Of a stretch of 64,000 nt of DNA, positions 12,741-27,844 are shown in pieces. A program made the translations under genes and the position numbers. Each line of letters starts with the position of its first letter. Positions within the stretch are counted from its first letter, which is position 1. Location: the NCBI GenBank assembly GCA_013399115.1, contig VXAA01003394.1, forward strand, positions 62,001-126,000, in the 5' to 3' direction. The stretch comes from Anseranas semipalmata (taxonomy: Eukaryota; Chordata; Aves; Anseriformes; Anseranatidae). A model generated the notes under the pieces. That model was not told the DNA's origin and did not search any database. It worked only from the letters and a program-made list of their open reading frames with translations.

Positions 12741-15700
12741 TTCAAATCTGAGCAGCTTCATATTGTTACTGTAGGCCTTTTATCTGGCCACGACTCTTGA
12801 TAACATTCAGGTTAATAAACTTGCTTTTGTGAAAAATAGCACATATTCTGAAGCCTGCAAGTAGTCAGCATTTTGGTTTTCTGTCTGACTGGTATGGTGT
12901 CTAAACTTTCCTATGTTCTTGTGTTATTTTGTTACTCAATCAATCACTTTTTCTCCCAGCAGAATGTAATGTACTCAAATAACTGTGATTATACATTCAT
13001 AATTGCAAAGTCAAAATAAAAGCCGAGAGCATATGGAAATGATCAGAATACGGTGTAATGGCATCAATGCCATTTACTGTATATAATCAATTTAGCACAC
13101 CAATAAATACACATGTATATAAACCTCTGACAAGCATACTATTCTTTTCTATAAAACTTTTCATTTAAATTCTGGTGCCATTGTTTTGGAATAAATTTTC
13201 TTGTCACAAAGATATGGCTTTTTATTTGATTCAGTCTTATTGCATCATTAAAATATTGGTATCTTTTATGTTTTGCAAACATTTGTGGACACACCATTAA
13301 CCAACATAAAACACAATGCAGTAACAAATGCCTATTTTATGACTGCTGTCAGACTATATATTCTCTAATGGTCTAACATTATCAGCAATCTAAGCCTAAA
13401 TTATCACAACTAAAAGTCTATGAAATACAAGACACATATATAATCTGCAGGAGCCAATGTATTGAAACATTAGAATTAAAGGTTCATGCAATCAATTCAG
13501 CCAAAAATACAGTTTTGCAGAGGAATTTTTCACTCAAGCAGCAAAAAGGAAAAAGGAAGGAAGCAGCCAGTTATTATCAAAAAGATCACCCACGCCCAAA
13601 GAAGATATAGTTTCTCTGGACATTTATGTACTGTCAGCAGGAGGAGGGAAAAAAAAAAAAAGGGGAGATAGAGAAAGCAAAAAGGAATTGGATAAAGCTG
13701 CAGTGTTTATATCTTTATCACTTTTATTGTAAATGTTTTTTAATCAATGAAATTGTTCCATTACCTGTTTGTAAGATTGATTTGTGTTGTTCCCTGACAG
13801 TTTTTATTTGGCCTGAGAATTTTACTGTGTGTCTATAGAAGCAGAAGAATTTAAGACAAGGATGATAAATGGCTAACAACATATGGTTCATTCCAAGCTG
13901 TGCGAAAATACTCTCCGTGCTGCTGGAGACTGCAACTAATGAAAGTCTACCAGGGACCCTAGATTCAGATAGGGATAAAGACCGAGGCGTCTTGTTGTGT
14001 GTGACACGGTTGGCAGCAGTCTGGGGTGAACACATACAAGGAACAGATTTGCCTTTGCATCATGACCATTTAAAAGTTTGTTTCATCTCCCATGTAAACC
14101 CCAGAAATGAACTTTTTCTTTTGGTTGCCTTCTCTTCTAAAGGTGATGACAGGATCAATTTCATTGGCTTAGAATGACAATATTAATCACAAGAGTCTGT
14201 CAAGATACATAATGGCAATATATATTGGAGAAGCATCTTGGCAGAATACTCTTCTTGTTATGAATCTCGCTTTTATTGTAGTCTTTGACAGCAACAGTTT
14301 AAAGGGTAAAGAGAGTTTTGAAATCTAGGCACCACAGACAGACAATGTCGATTAAAGAGAAGCAGGGAGGAGGAAAAGCAAACAAGTTTGAAAGAAAGTG
14401 TCCAGACTCTCAAATGCATTCCTAATCAAACAGCAAAGGAATCGTGATTTAGTGAGGGTCTAAAGTATGCCATTTACTCTCCATGAAAAGGTTTGTGGGT
14501 TTTTTTAACTTTCCTTTCTAAACTAAAAAGGTAGAAGGCACACAAAAGTCTGCTACCTAAGATGGTTTTGAAATACAAAGGTTCTGTGTTTAGTTTACTT
14601 TTTGGATTAGATGTGTCAGTTCCAAAAACCCCAACTAACCTATGCTCTCGCCTGTCCTCTGTGCATCTTGTCCTTCTTGCAGAGATTATACCTCATCTAT
14701 TAGGCTCTTTTTTATTTTTGTTCCCACTGCTTCCACAGATTTTCTCCAAATACTTAGCCACTTCTGACGATCAACATTCTTTGTCATTTGTTTATTGTTC
14801 TCTAACGAAAGTATTGGAGTTGTTTATGGAATACTAATTAAAGCCTCTGTACCCCTTTCCTTTGGAAATGAAATGGAAACATTTTCCATTGACTCAAAGA
14901 AAAATAAGTGGCATGTAGCTATTTTATCCTATTCACATTGTAATTTGCTAGACATCCTCTTTTCCTTGCCTGTTTCCATTTTTAAGATGGTACAAAAGTA
15001 TTTAAGAGTTACGAAAATTTAAGAAATATCTATTCTATGTATTTTTATTTTTTTCCTGATTTATCTAATAAATCAAAAATACTAAGTATTACTGTAGTTT
15101 ACTATTCTATACTTTCTTTTTGAACTCTTGGGTCATTGCAATGATTTATAAAACTGTGTTATGCTTCTTTCTGTTCCCATCTTTTCTGTGGAATACAATA
15201 TTACTTGGAAATTATCAGAAGATTTATTGTAAAATGGGAGTGGGAGTTTGTTCGTGAATAACAGTACAATTCTGCTGAAGTCTCTGGAGATGCACTGGTT
15301 TTATCTGGCCTTAAAATTTATAGCAACTTAGAAAACTAACTAAGTGCAGGAAGATCCATCATGGTCTAATGAACTAATTCTTTTCCAGTTATTTTGAACA
15401 ATGGAAAATGAAAACATAGCTGATACCTATTTCTACTGAGAAACTACAGACATGGCATTAAATATCCTCCCAGACCAAATGCTTACAAACTGCGTTTATG
15501 TAAACGCTCTTCTTGAATCCTTTGTCTAATACCTATTTGAGAAAGGGCTGCTTACCCAAGAAAGCCTTTTCAGGCTCAAGTCTTGCCTCAATATTTTTCA
15601 CTTTAACCAGGCAATTATCTCACCCTCCTGAGCAGATTATAAATTATGCAAAACTATAAACAAGGTGGAAAGGGCAAGAGGAAAATAGAGGTAATGTATG

Positions 15701-18700
15701 AAGTATGCATCATGCTATCAGAATTCTTTTCTTTTTAAGGGTTGTGATTTATTCAGGGTAAAATTGGATGGATGTGAATTTGGGAAATCGGTGAAACAAA
15801 CAAATCCAAATTGCAGTTTTTTGGGTGTGGAGTTGCAGAAGCATTTTTTTGATATCTCCTGATGAATAACAGTGTGATTTTTTTTTTTTTGAAATATTGC
15901 TGAAGAAAAGTGAGGTCTCTCACTAATCAATTAACTTCTCAAATAGGATGCAAAGACAGAAACAACTCTGAGAAGAATTTAACTAAACATAGTACTGGCA
16001 GCTGACCAGAGAGAGAGAAGTAAGTTTGGGAAATGCTGGTGATGAGGACCTTTCCGAGGAATCTGCTGCAACTATACGTAGGCCTAATCATCAGGCATAT
16101 ATGTGTTCTTTTCCTTTTTTTGGAACAAAATTATATCCTCTCATGAGTAACTGAAGGTCTATCTGACTTGACAAGATGGTATTGTGCTTTTGGTCAATTC
16201 ACTAATTCACATTTAACATAAAAACTTTTTGATACCTTGTCTTGTAATAATAGAAATTTATCGCAGTAATTCCTATACGGAAAAATATGATGTTCTTGTG
16301 GTGATGATCTCACATGTTCTGAACTAGAGCATATAAAAACTAAAGTTGCTGTTCATAAATGTTCAGAATAAAATATTTATAATTTCTCCATCTGTTGTTG
16401 CAGACATTTTCTGCAACAGTTATATGCATAAAACTGCACACATAAAGTCAAACACATAAGATCTTCTAACACAAATCTACATCTTGACTTACTTTTTTTT
16501 CAAACCAGAGTTTGTAAGAAAAAGTCTGAGTTCTTAATGCTTTTCTTCAGGTGTAGGGAAGTTGGTTCAAAGACTATTCCCTGCTAATTAATACAGTCTG
16601 GGGCAATTTATCTTTTTTGTGTGAACAGTTTTCCTTGACTAACTTTGGCAATTTCTAGGTGAAGCACTCTCCATTGCAGGAAAAAATACAAATAGTTTAA
16701 TCTTAATTTGGTGGAATGCTACCTTATTAGTATACATTTCATTCTATTGTCTATGCAAAAATTGAGCGTCACTAGTTATTTGATACACAGAGTTAAGCTA
16801 GTCACACTACTTTGTTTGTATGCCAGATCCTCTCAGTCATATAATATCATTTCTGTTCCTCTTTTTGTCACAGAAACACTCCAAAGACTATTGAACATTT
16901 TTCTTCCTCTTGCCTGAAATTCTTTTTGTGAACATTCTTTAAAATAGATTTTTTTTGAGAGAGAGATCTGCTAATGTAGATATGAAAATTAAAACAAAAA
17001 TGGCATGACCAATTCGAATAAATATTTTGTAAGAGTTTTTTTTTGTGTTTCTCACCCACCTCTAAGATTTTTAAATATTATGGCTTGAAAATAGTTCCTG
17101 ATTTGACCCTCAGCCCTCTGCTCTAAAACAAAATATTAAAATGGAGAAGTTATTCAGACTTACTGTTTCTGGAAGACTTTGTAAGCAATAAAACTACTAT
17201 AGTTCTGCTGCATGGAGAAGAAGGATGTGGGTAACAGTGTCTCTGTTCTGCAGATGTGTTTCATTTGGGCTTCTCTACCATTGGCTACAAGAGTTTTTGA
17301 GAGACATGGAATATTAGAACAATTAGATCATTAGCTACAATAAGGAGCTTTCTTTTTTGCAGTTTTATACCATCTAGTTATTTTTCCTATCTTTTACAGA
17401 TTGCATTCCTGAAAAGTAGAAACATTTTTTTTTTTTTACAAAGTTGAACAGAATGCCTGATTTATTCATAACTCTCTAGTAACAGACCTTTACTCCATGC
17501 AGGATCAACATCCAGTGCGCGTACCTTAACCCCTACCTTCCCAATCATATAGGAGAACATAGGAGTCTCAGTATGATAATCCCAAATGACATACCACCCC
17601 TGATCACACTTGTATCATCTCTGACAAAAAATATCTGAATTTAAGCTAGCTATCACATTAAATGTTATCAGAATACATGAGTACAAAATGATAAGGAGAA
17701 GACCTTTCAGATCTGAAGATGATATAACACATATTAGCATTTATTACAAGAAAATGTATCCTCATCCAGTTAAGTGATGGAAGGTACTGCATTTCATACA
17801 GGTTTTGAGAAGAAGAGAGAGTCCAAATGCTGTACTGGCAAGTGGCCTGCTCATGATATATCTGTAGAGTCATTATATGTGGCTTTTTGACTTATCTTTA
17901 GAAGCTCATTTATGATTTACTTTAAAAAGCAGGGAAAGAATTAAAATCAATTCTCTTAACGGACCCTGGAATATGTTTTTGTTTTAGACAGTATTTTGCA
18001 AAGTGTTCATGCCCAATTATTTTGAGTTTTAATATTGTTATTTATATTCATTATAATTTGGTGGCTTTTCTTATTCTTTATCTATATCGTTTTAAAGTAT
18101 GTTGGAGTTCATGTATTGCTCTGCTGAATTTTCACAGTTGTATTTAATGCACAGTTTATTCTGCTTCTGTGCATATAAAACACTCTGGTTGTTTGTAAAG
18201 ATTATTTTTCATGCAGTGGAGATAGGAAGAACTGGATGAAGAGAGACTAATGACTCAATTTTTTCTCTTCAAATTCATACTGGAAAATTTCAGTTTATTT
18301 CATTTAGGGTTGTAGTTGCTCTTGAAAGTGTGATGCTCTTCAAGGCCTTTGAATTTTCTCTGAGATGGTATTTTGTTCATAGGTCTTCAATGCGTTCGTA
18401 GTGTGATATTACTTCTATGGCTATCAGATTGTTCCTTTATCCCAAATATTAATTGTCACTGTGTCTAGAAGATAGCAACAAATTTCAGTTATGTGCTCCC
18501 TAGATTTCCTATTCATTAACCTTGAACAGGGAAGAAATAGTTGGTACATGTGTAATTCCGTTTTTAAAATGCAATGGAGATTATATTTCCTCATATCTTA
18601 GAGAACATATATTTCTTACTAGATTCGGCTACGAGATTCATTGAACAACTTTCAGCCTTTTTGGCACCTAGATGGGAAAAAAATCAAGATTTGTGAGACG

Positions 18701-21700
18701 AGAAAGATTCTGACTTGATGAACTCTGATATCAAACATTTTTTAGAAATAATTCTCTATTTAGGAGTTATGAACAATTTTCTAATTTGCTACCAGAAGTG
18801 AAGCATTAATAATTACAAAATGAACCCCGTCTTTCTGTTAGAGAGCATGCCTTGAGTTTGAGTTAATTTAGACTGTATTAGAGCAGTAGCATGTTACAAA
18901 CTATAATCTCTGTCACTGTATTACATTATGGTCTCTGCTTTTAGTTAAACATGTTCAAGTAACTTTTTATGAACACACCCTTTTCAATTGATTTTTTTTC
19001 TTTTTTCTTTTTTTGCTATTTCTACTATTTATGTAATGGTTTGTGTTTTTACCCTTACATATCTTAAAGTGTTATTTTATTTAAGAGTGGAGCATATGCA
19101 TCTCTGAATAAACTGCCTCCTAAAACACAGACTACCAGCTTGATCAGAAAAATCTTTCAAATAAAATGTGAATTTGGAATCCAATTGCAATAACTGAATG
19201 AATGTGATATATCAAGAAAATTCCGTGAGTTATTTTTTAGTAGCTAATATGAAGGTTCACTCTTACTGCTTATGAAGCATCAATCCACTGAACTGCTTAT
19301 ATACCTATCTTGCCTGGGTGACAGTGCCCAGGGACTGAAAGATTCAGCTCCACGAGTCCAGGTGCACACAACAACTGAGAAAGCTGTAAGCCTGAAGCCA
19401 TAAATTGAGAATTTCAGTCTTTAATATTTGTTCAGTCTCTAACATTTTAAGAGACACTGACCACTTTGATCTTTAACACAACTGATTCAGATTTTTCTGT
19501 CTCGGCCATTTTAACGGTTTATGGGCTTTTGCTTTATTATTTTGTTCACTTGCACGTTTACAGGTATTGACAACATGGTCAACAGTGTTATCAAGTGAAA
19601 CAGAAGCCAGAACTTCCCCAGTTGAGGTGCCTTATTCTGTGCTCTTAAATTCATAGTTTGAGAGACAATAAACACCTGCGGGCCACACAAGGGCCATTTT
19701 GATTGCTGTAAAGTTCACAGATTTGATGAGAGGTATTGAAGGAAAATCAATAAGAGAAAGTTGAAAAAGCTAGGTCACATAGCTGCATTTCTCCTAGTCA
19801 ATGATTTAATGAAAAACCCAAGCATCTGCCACTGGGGAGATAGTGGGATCGGATGCAGTTACAAACTCAGCTTGCTGAGCCCTTAACACAATCCCTCCCT
19901 CCCCCTTTTGTAAACCCGAGGACCTGATACAACTGTAGTTACATGGGAGGCTTTAAATGAGTTGAAAAAAAGGCATATAATGCATTGTTATGAAAAAAAG
20001 ATCAGGGGAAATATTCCTGGAACAATAGTTTTTTTATTCAGTTGGAAGGAACAAATCTCTCTGTGTAGTTTCATCTGCAAACTGAACTATGTGTAGAGCT
20101 CCTCCGTAAGATTAATTGTGTGGGTAGGGAGGTTATGGTAGGACCAGAGATTGCAGAGAATTAGTAGATACAGGAGGGCTATGCACAAGCAAAGAACAGA
20201 GATGATCTGGTAGTGTGATCTCAAGAGAAGCTGAGATGTAATTTTTGGGTCAAGTGTTGCCTGTAAAAGAAGCTTGTATCTGTGGGAAATTAACTGTCTC
20301 ATATTCAAGTTATTCTGGGACTTCAGATATTTTCTGTAAGTAAACAGGAGAAACACCTGACAGAAGCAGTGTTTTCTTTCACTGCTGCAAGCTGCAAATC
20401 TGTTAAAATTTGGCTAGCTGCTCACATTAAAGAAAGGCAACAGCATGGCTATAAGTGGAAAAGTATCTTAATTTGGAATTTTTTTGGTCTGTATGTAAGA
20501 TTACTCAGACTGAACTGCTTGACTCAAGCTTACTTTATTATTAACGTTCTTAATTACTAGAATGTGGCAGTTTCCACTTTATTCAAATGAATGATCTATG
20601 CCCATGTCATTTTTGTCAACTAGGAATATTATTTGTGAATGTACAGGGAATTTTATAGAAGGTAGTGAAAAGCATCCCACATTGTCCTTAGCCTGTATAC
20701 TTGCATACAGAGATTACGCAGACACACCGTGCAGTGATCACTGAGCATTTGAACATTCCTGTAATACCTTCAGCTGCTGCAGCCAGCTTGCTGAGATGGG
20801 ATTTTTGTCAGACAGTTTGATGGCCTGATTTTACCCCTACTGTGAATCAACAGACAAATGGCAGTGAACTAACAGTCTTGAAAAAAGTACATGTTCATCA
20901 AAGTCATTCTGGTAAACAAATTGTGGCAGCTCTATTAATCATGTCAGTTTTATGCTCCCTTGCTCCCTTCCCCCAGTTCAGTGTAGTTGTCACATGCCGT
21001 GTTTGCCTTGTGTCAGCACAAGGATATTGGACTGAAGACAGACAAACCAATACAAAACTAATATATTATTTAAGTAGTTGACCTGAGCCATACACCCTCT
21101 ATGGCTCATGCTTAGCAAACCAAACTGTTACATACCAGTGAATGAGGACTGGGTCATTTTTTATTCACTAACCTATTTTTTTTAATATTATTATTATATT
21201 ATTTTTATTCCTAAATTGTTTTAAAAGCTGCATGTCAAGCTGTAGCTTCAGTTCACATGGAGTTTTCTGTGACTGCTGTCTATGTTCAGAAGTTGTGATT
21301 CTTATCTTACACCTACAAATTTGCATCACTAGGTAACTGCGTAATCTTGCACATGTAAATAAGAGTTCCCATAAGATCTTACCATTGTTGCACACGGAAG
21401 CATTTGTGGGAAATTGCACGCTCATTTTACAGTCTATACTCCTTTTTTGAAATTAGCTATGTGACAGTAAGATTGTTTCCAGATCTGTAAGTTTTTCATT
21501 TTTATAAGAATACTGTGACCAAAATCAGAAAATAAATCTGTGGCTTTTTCTGTACGCATTCACATTTTTCCATTTTGCTGTGAAAACAAAACAAAAAAGC
21601 CTTAAGTAGTACTTCTGGGAGAAACCCCACATGTATAACCATCTGTTTTCTTGCTAGCTATTTTTTTCCTAGCAGTTAGGGTGGCTTCTTTAGTTTTTAC

Positions 21701-21779
21701 CAATTGCCAGGCTCAGGTCTTCAGCCCTGAGGAATTACACACCTTGCAGACAGATGTGGATATGGAGGAATCAGAACGA

Positions 21780-21830
21780 CTCTCCCTCCCTCCCTGCCTC
21801 ACTTCCCTACCCATACTCCCATCTCCACAC
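21780..21830 (+). repeat. Pyrimidine-rich (C/T) low-complexity tract
   Basis: About 50 bases are overwhelmingly C and T, with a short (CTCC)n core at the start. This is a simple low-complexity tract. The open frame across it (21651-21881) is not supported as coding. Confidence 0.8.
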
Positions 21831-24338
21831 ACAAGTGTTTACAAGGGGAAGCTTGGTATGACTTTAATTTTGCCTCATTAGGGCGAGGGTATGAGCTTTG
21901 GTATAGCACACCAAAGAGTAATTTCACCAGGTAGTGATCTCATGAACTGTGGAAATGAACCTTTCTGAGTAGTAGCTGCACAAGCATTAATAATTTAATG
22001 GCTGCAGAACTGCAAGCAGCAAAGCTTATTTCACCTCATTCTGTAACTTGTAAGCTCCTTTAGGACGTGGGTAAGTATGCAAGAGCTGGCCATAAATTGA
22101 ACATTGTGCAGCCACTGTTTAACCTCCATATGTTCTGGCATGTCAAGTAGTCTTCTAATGTGTGTTAGTGGGGGTCAGGCACAAACCCTACCTCCATTAG
22201 ATGAACTGGCACCTTTAGGTTAAATTGCAAAGTTTGCAAAGTGTTTAAATGGAATAAAAGGCTCTAACCTATAAGTAATGCCCATTTCTGAGTGACACTG
22301 CTTAGGTTTTTAAGCATCTAGAGCACAGATCTAGTTCGCAGTAGAGGATTTCCACTTCCTCTCCTGATATGTTAAGTGACCGTTGGCTCTGATGTAAGTA
22401 ATGATGGATATGGGAACTTTAGCAAAGAAACACAAGAGGAATACCAGCAGTTGCTCCTGTAATTGAAACAAATGGATTAAGTACATCTATGCAACACTTC
22501 TTGGATATTTCCTATTATAAGAGTACTGCAAGAAACAATGGGAATGACAAATTGACAGTACAGGGAAAATATGAAAATCGATATGAGTCTTACTGGTTTA
22601 AATACTACACAGAGGACTATTTTTTTTCAGCAGAGGTACTTTTAATGTAAACATAACATAGATATTACTCATTCTAGCAGTGGTATTTTAACAGAATGTA
22701 ATTTTTTTTTTCTTTCTGAGAAAATATGAAAAAGATTTATTTCTTTACAACATATATCTGGAACTCTGGCTGGACTAATGCTTTCAGGCAATGATTTTTG
22801 CAGCATGCATATAAACACTTTGGTGTGGAAAAAAAATGTTCAAACTGGAGACTTGATTTTGCATTTCGACTTATTTTAAAGAGGCTATAGCTATAACAGA
22901 GCAAATACAGAAATACTTGATTCTCATTGCTGCTAAAAATATTTACACTGCTCCAGCAGTAAGTGAGAATTAGTTTGATGTGTGTCAATGTCTGAAGAAA
23001 AAAAAATCATCTGCATTTAAGTTAAAATGGTAATTATTTTAAGGCAGGTTCTCATTGAAGAGAATCCAGTTGTGGCATTCAGAGCCAAACTTCTTTAACA
23101 TGCTGCAGTTGGGGCTTGTCACTCTTAAAAGCTTAACTGATATTGTCAGCCATGATACTGTTGATTAGAAGTTAATAGCTGAATAGAAGTTTGAAAGCTA
23201 ACCCAGCTGACTTTAATCAGTTTATTGATTCTAAACTATACAAAAGTAGCCAATTAATATTGCAAAAGACCTAACTGAATGATGGTTTATTGGAGCATGC
23301 TGCTGCTGTTTGCAATAGTGCAAATCTACCATGCAAAATTAGTTACATACTTCATACCTTATTCATTGATTACAGAACATTTACAGTATTATTTTATTTC
23401 CATATTTTTCTTCTGAAAGCAAGAGAAGATGATTAGCAAAATGTCAGTTACCAGGATCAGTTTTACAATATTTCAGCTGGCATTCTTAAGATAGGAAGTA
23501 TGATGTATACACAACATATAAGTCCCCTGTGAACTGAAAGCACTACTGATCTTGTGTCCACAATAAGAGAGAAAAATATGGGACTTAGTTTATGAACCAT
23601 TAGGGTAGTAGACTAAACTAAAGGTTACAGGAATAACAAATAAATTCCAAACACAATGAAAGTATCAAGAAAGTTTGGTTCAAAACCTAATGCAGATGTT
23701 ACAAATTGTATTTTAAATAAAGTAGTAAGTAATTAAGATTAGGTATGAAATTACCCAGTTAACAGCACAGGCCAGCAATACAGCAATACTAGTAAAAGAG
23801 AACATCTTAAGTCCAGGAATTCAGATGAAAATACATTTTTTTTAAGAATCCCCATTTACCTTTCTGAAGATACCATCTCTGGCAAAATAAACATGGCAAT
23901 TGTTGATGAGGCAGCAATATGTTTGATGAGCAGAATCACTGCTTCTATCTAGCAGAATAGTATTTAATCCAAATAAACATTTGGGGTAAGAAGCTTGGCT
24001 TCTTGGAGTATGCTTGTAGAATCTGCAAACCACTTGCTCAAGTTTTAGGGATGTGTGAGTGGCATGAAAAAATGTTTAGTGCTGAGAATTAAAATTGGCT
24101 CCAGAGACTTACTGGCTTCTTATGTCATTGTTCAGAAACTTATTTTAAGGCCTCTTTCCTTCCCTCAGGTTTCTCTGATTACCAGTCACTCACAGTGAGG
24201 ACACAAGTAGATACAACCCATAACCATCAAAAGGACACTCGCAGGTCCTTTTTTCTTTTTATAGAGTAGGAGCGCAGAAAACATCAGATGACTCTTTTAG
24301 TAATAATAAAAGAAAAGTAGAGATATTTTCATAGGCTG

Positions 24339-24360
24339 AAACAAACAAACAAACAAAAAA
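24339..24360 (+). repeat. (AAAC)n short microsatellite
   Basis: Five tandem AAAC units are followed by a short poly-A run. Confidence 0.9.
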
Positions 24361-25356
24361 GGTGCTAGGACATTCCCATGCTTCATGGACCAACAAATTA
24401 CCAGAACAAGACATTATCCAAATGACATCCAAAAATCCTCCATAGGGATATAAGGTTTAGCTGCTTACTTGTGACTGTGGAAAGCTGCAAAAGTCCTATT
24501 CAACCACTGTCTTAATGTGGGAGACAGCATAAAATTAAGAGGAGACTGTGCTTTTAGAGTTTTATAGGCCCTCATGTTTTTTTCTTCTGTGGACCTGGGA
24601 GCATCTTAGTCTCAACAGCACCAAGCAGCTTGGAGCCTAATTCCTAGCCAAACCCCACTGTTATTCACAAGAGTCATTCCTTAGGGGCTTCGTCAGCTAA
24701 ATGTTCCCAAAGCATCCATAAGGGATCAATATGTTGTGTGTGCTCCCCCCCAGCGCTCAAAAGTATTGCAATGGCGATGCCTCTTTCTCTTTTCTTCTAG
24801 ACAGCATCTACATTGTCTTATTAATAAGCCCCACATGGCCCCCTCAGGGGTAGGTTCCCTGGGCTTCTACTGTGGCCTTGACCCATGTGTCTCACAAGTG
24901 GGGTGCTGGGAACCCTGCAGAGGTGGGAACCTCAGATCTGGCCTTGCAGCACCCTCCTACACGCAGCTTCATGCTGACTCACGAAATCCCCCTCTCTCCC
25001 AGATTTCCCATTTGAGGAATGAGAAATCTGAGCTCTCCACTGAGCGCACACAAGAACCCACACACTGTCAGGTCTCCTGAAAACTTCCACTCCTCAGATA
25101 GGTTCCCGACCTGAAGAGTTGGTCTGTATGGTTTATACCTTCAAAATCTGCCTACTGCATCATGTATCACTGCATCATGAGTTAATCACAGACTACTTAA
25201 TGAAAACTGTATGCTTTGACCACTTAGTGTCCACAGCCCTGGTCACTGTTTAACTTCACCCTGCCACATATGGCAAAGCTGTTTTCAGCAGGTCCCAGCA
25301 CCCCCCATCTTCAAGGAGTACAGTCAGGCAGGAAAAGTAATGTAAGATTTATTTGC

Positions 25357-25455
25357 AAAAAACAAAAAACAAAAACCCCAAAACCAAAACAAACAACAAC
25401 GATACAAAACCCACAGCAAAATGACAACAACAACAACGAACCCAAATAAAACACG
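25357..25455 (+). repeat. A/C-rich low-complexity tract
   Basis: About 100 bases are made mainly of A and C, with short internal (CAA)n and (AAAAC)n runs (for example caacaacaacaa near 25424). On the minus strand it makes a false open frame rich in Val, Leu and Phe at 25349-25585. Confidence 0.85.
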
Positions 25456-27394
25456 TTTGGTGCAAATGTATTTTAACTTGCCCATCCCATGCCCTGCAGG
25501 TGCAATCCAGGCATGAGACAGAGGGGAAAAGTACCATGAACTCAGAGATGTCCCAGGCCATGTAGTTTAGCCTGGAAACACACACCTTGAATCAGCTCAA
25601 GGCATCTGGGGTTATTCTAGCAAGTCACCGCTGCTGCTTAGAGATAGAAACCCCACAGGCAACTCATCATTCTCCCTTTCCATGACGACTCCTTGGTGGC
25701 CCTCACCATACCAAAGTATGTGTTGTCTGTGTATGTTACTTTGTCCCACTTGTGGGTTTTGCACACAGCCCAGCAGAGGTACCACTCCCTCACTGGAAAA
25801 AGGGTTTCTCAGGGAACCTAGGAAGTGCAAATCCCCCTGGAGGAAATAGGAATCCAGGACATAACTAAGGTGCTATGCAGGTTTCCGGTGTAATTACTTG
25901 GATTTGGACTGGTGCATGAAGATATTTTCTGATTAAAGCAGAAATGATGGGAAGGGAGATATACAGGGATGCAACATCTCACAAGGTTATCTTTCATCAC
26001 TTCACATTTTTCATGCCTTCAGTCTGCTTCAGGAAACCCTTGAAACTAACTCTAATAGAGATGGTCCCAGCAGAATAACAGCCTAATATTTGTGGGAACC
26101 GTACACTGTTCATGCATGAAGTGCTCAAAGGGCAAACAAACTCTGATATTATGGGAAAGGAAAAATGTTGCAAGCAAAAACCTGTACCTAGAGTGTGTAG
26201 GTTATCTCAGAAGTAATGAATGTGCTTGCATTTGCACCAAGACATGAGATCCTGCAGCATCTCAGAAATAATGCCTTGGGGACATGCATTTGGTGGACCC
26301 AGAGATAAGGCTCTGTGAGTGACAGTCAGCTTTGCTGGACTCTGTCCTTGCAGCACTCCTCTTATCCCCAGGCTTCTGATACTTTTCTATTTTTTAATCC
26401 TAAAATGTGTGCCTATTGAGCCACCTCAGACATAGGTAATATGGCTGCCATGAGGTTGCCTGGGTTGCCACGTTGGATAGAAGTGGGTTTCCTGCTGTTC
26501 TTCAGTCTTGCTCCGAGTGGGAAGTGGTGTTGTCTGGAAAGTGTCCTATATCCTTACAAGAATATAGGGCTTATTTTACTTCCGCCTGGAGTGCTCATAA
26601 ATGATTTAGCTGATTGCTCTTTTGTATCTGGTGCAGAAGTTTCTCTTAGAAAAGTCTTTCTGAGGCAGCCCAAGACCATTTACAAAACTAGCTCTTACTG
26701 AGACAAGCTACAAGATTGGTGGGCAAAAGTGGAAGCCCAGGATATAAAAAGGTCCCTGAAAAGATTTGGGTGAATGTTTTTTTTCTTTACAGTTTTCCCA
26801 CTAGAGGGTGAGTTGTTCCGTGTCGTACTGACATGTCTGAGCAGACACTCATTCAGCCAGGCTGGAAGGGCAGGGTGGATTGTGTGCTTCTTGGAGATTC
26901 ACTGCTGTTTCAGGCCAAAACTGTCGGTAAGAGGTTATAGTTGACTGGGGAACCATCACCCAGGATACTCAGCTCAGTGCAATCTGTTTCTCTTATCTCT
27001 GTGCCCTAACAGTGTGGAGCTGATTGCTGTTTTGGTGCATATTTTCAAGCAGGACAGGAGAGAGTATCTTTCTTTTCCAATGTGTTTTGTAGCTGCTGCA
27101 GGATGATAGCACATTTACATCACAGGAATTTTGCCTGTTCTTTTTCTGAGTCATTTGTAGGTGAGAATAGCAAAGGTGCTTTATCTAGGACAAGGATAAT
27201 AGTTTTACTAAGTTAAGGGTGTCACATGTCTTGTCTCCTGCTCAGTGCTGGGATAAAAAAGCCCTCCTGGCTTGTGGTTAGTGTTTAGGACAGCTTTCTG
27301 GGGGAGTCCTTGCTCCAAGGAATACCTGATGACACTCTTAATTGATTTTCAAAGCTCTCAGTAGGATCAGTTTTCTCCTAGAGCTATTGGTTTT

Positions 27395-27820
27395 CTTCTT
27401 ATTTTTTATTTATTAATGATCTAGAGAAAAGACACAATTAGAGAAGTGGCAAATATAAAAAAATAAATTAGACTAGTAGTATTTAGACTAAACAAGATTA
27501 GATATGATTTGTAAAAAGCACGTGGAAAGGATAGCATAGTGCCAATTTAACTGGTCCTAAATGCTGAGATGGAACAGTCCAAATGAATTCTGCCAATTTT
27601 AAATTCAGTGCTGGCATTCAGGAAAGTAAACCATGGCATCACTGAGGTTGTCTCAATGAAACTCTCATCTTGGTCTACTACTACAGTGAAAACAGCAAAC
27701 AAGGTATTGCAAAAAATGCAATAGTGAAAAAGTCATAATGTCCTTGTAGTCCCAATAACACCAACTTGGCAGTATGTCCTCACCTGTGTTGCATTTGGGA
27801 GATGAGGTCCTATTATAAAT
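27395..27820 (+). mobile_element. Probable very old CR1/L3-type LINE relic
   Basis: The phrase tattaatgatctagag (near 27410) followed by agaagtggcaaat resembles the reverse-transcriptase coding segment of CR1-family LINEs, whose consensus reads roughly 'attaatgatctggag ... aagtttgcagatga'. Further on, cataatgtccttgta and agtatgtcctcacctg (about 27736-27787) resemble the later ORF2 stretch 'ataatgcccttgta ... tgagacctcatctg'. The order and spacing fit a plus-sense element with small deletions. No continuous reading frame survives. The resemblance is patchy, and both ends are estimates. Confidence 0.4.
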
Positions 27821-27844
27821 ATTTCTGATATATATCAAATATTA

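Larger units (their letters stand above)
12741..27394. other. Long unannotated AT-rich noncoding region
   Basis: Nearly 15 kb with no recognisable gene and no mobile element I can name. Short homopolymers are common. The sequence at about 14.5-20 kb is especially AT-rich. A GC-richer part at about 24.6-25.1 kb carries a 114-codon plus-strand frame (24736-25080) with no recognised domain. Segments at 13.0-13.5 and 13.9-14.45 kb are low in simple repeats and could be conserved noncoding DNA, which I cannot test. Confidence 0.5.

Noticed and set aside
15595..15650. Possible MIR fragment (ggcaattatctcaccctcct)
   Set aside because: Only one short word resembles MIR; the neighbouring core and 3' parts are missing.
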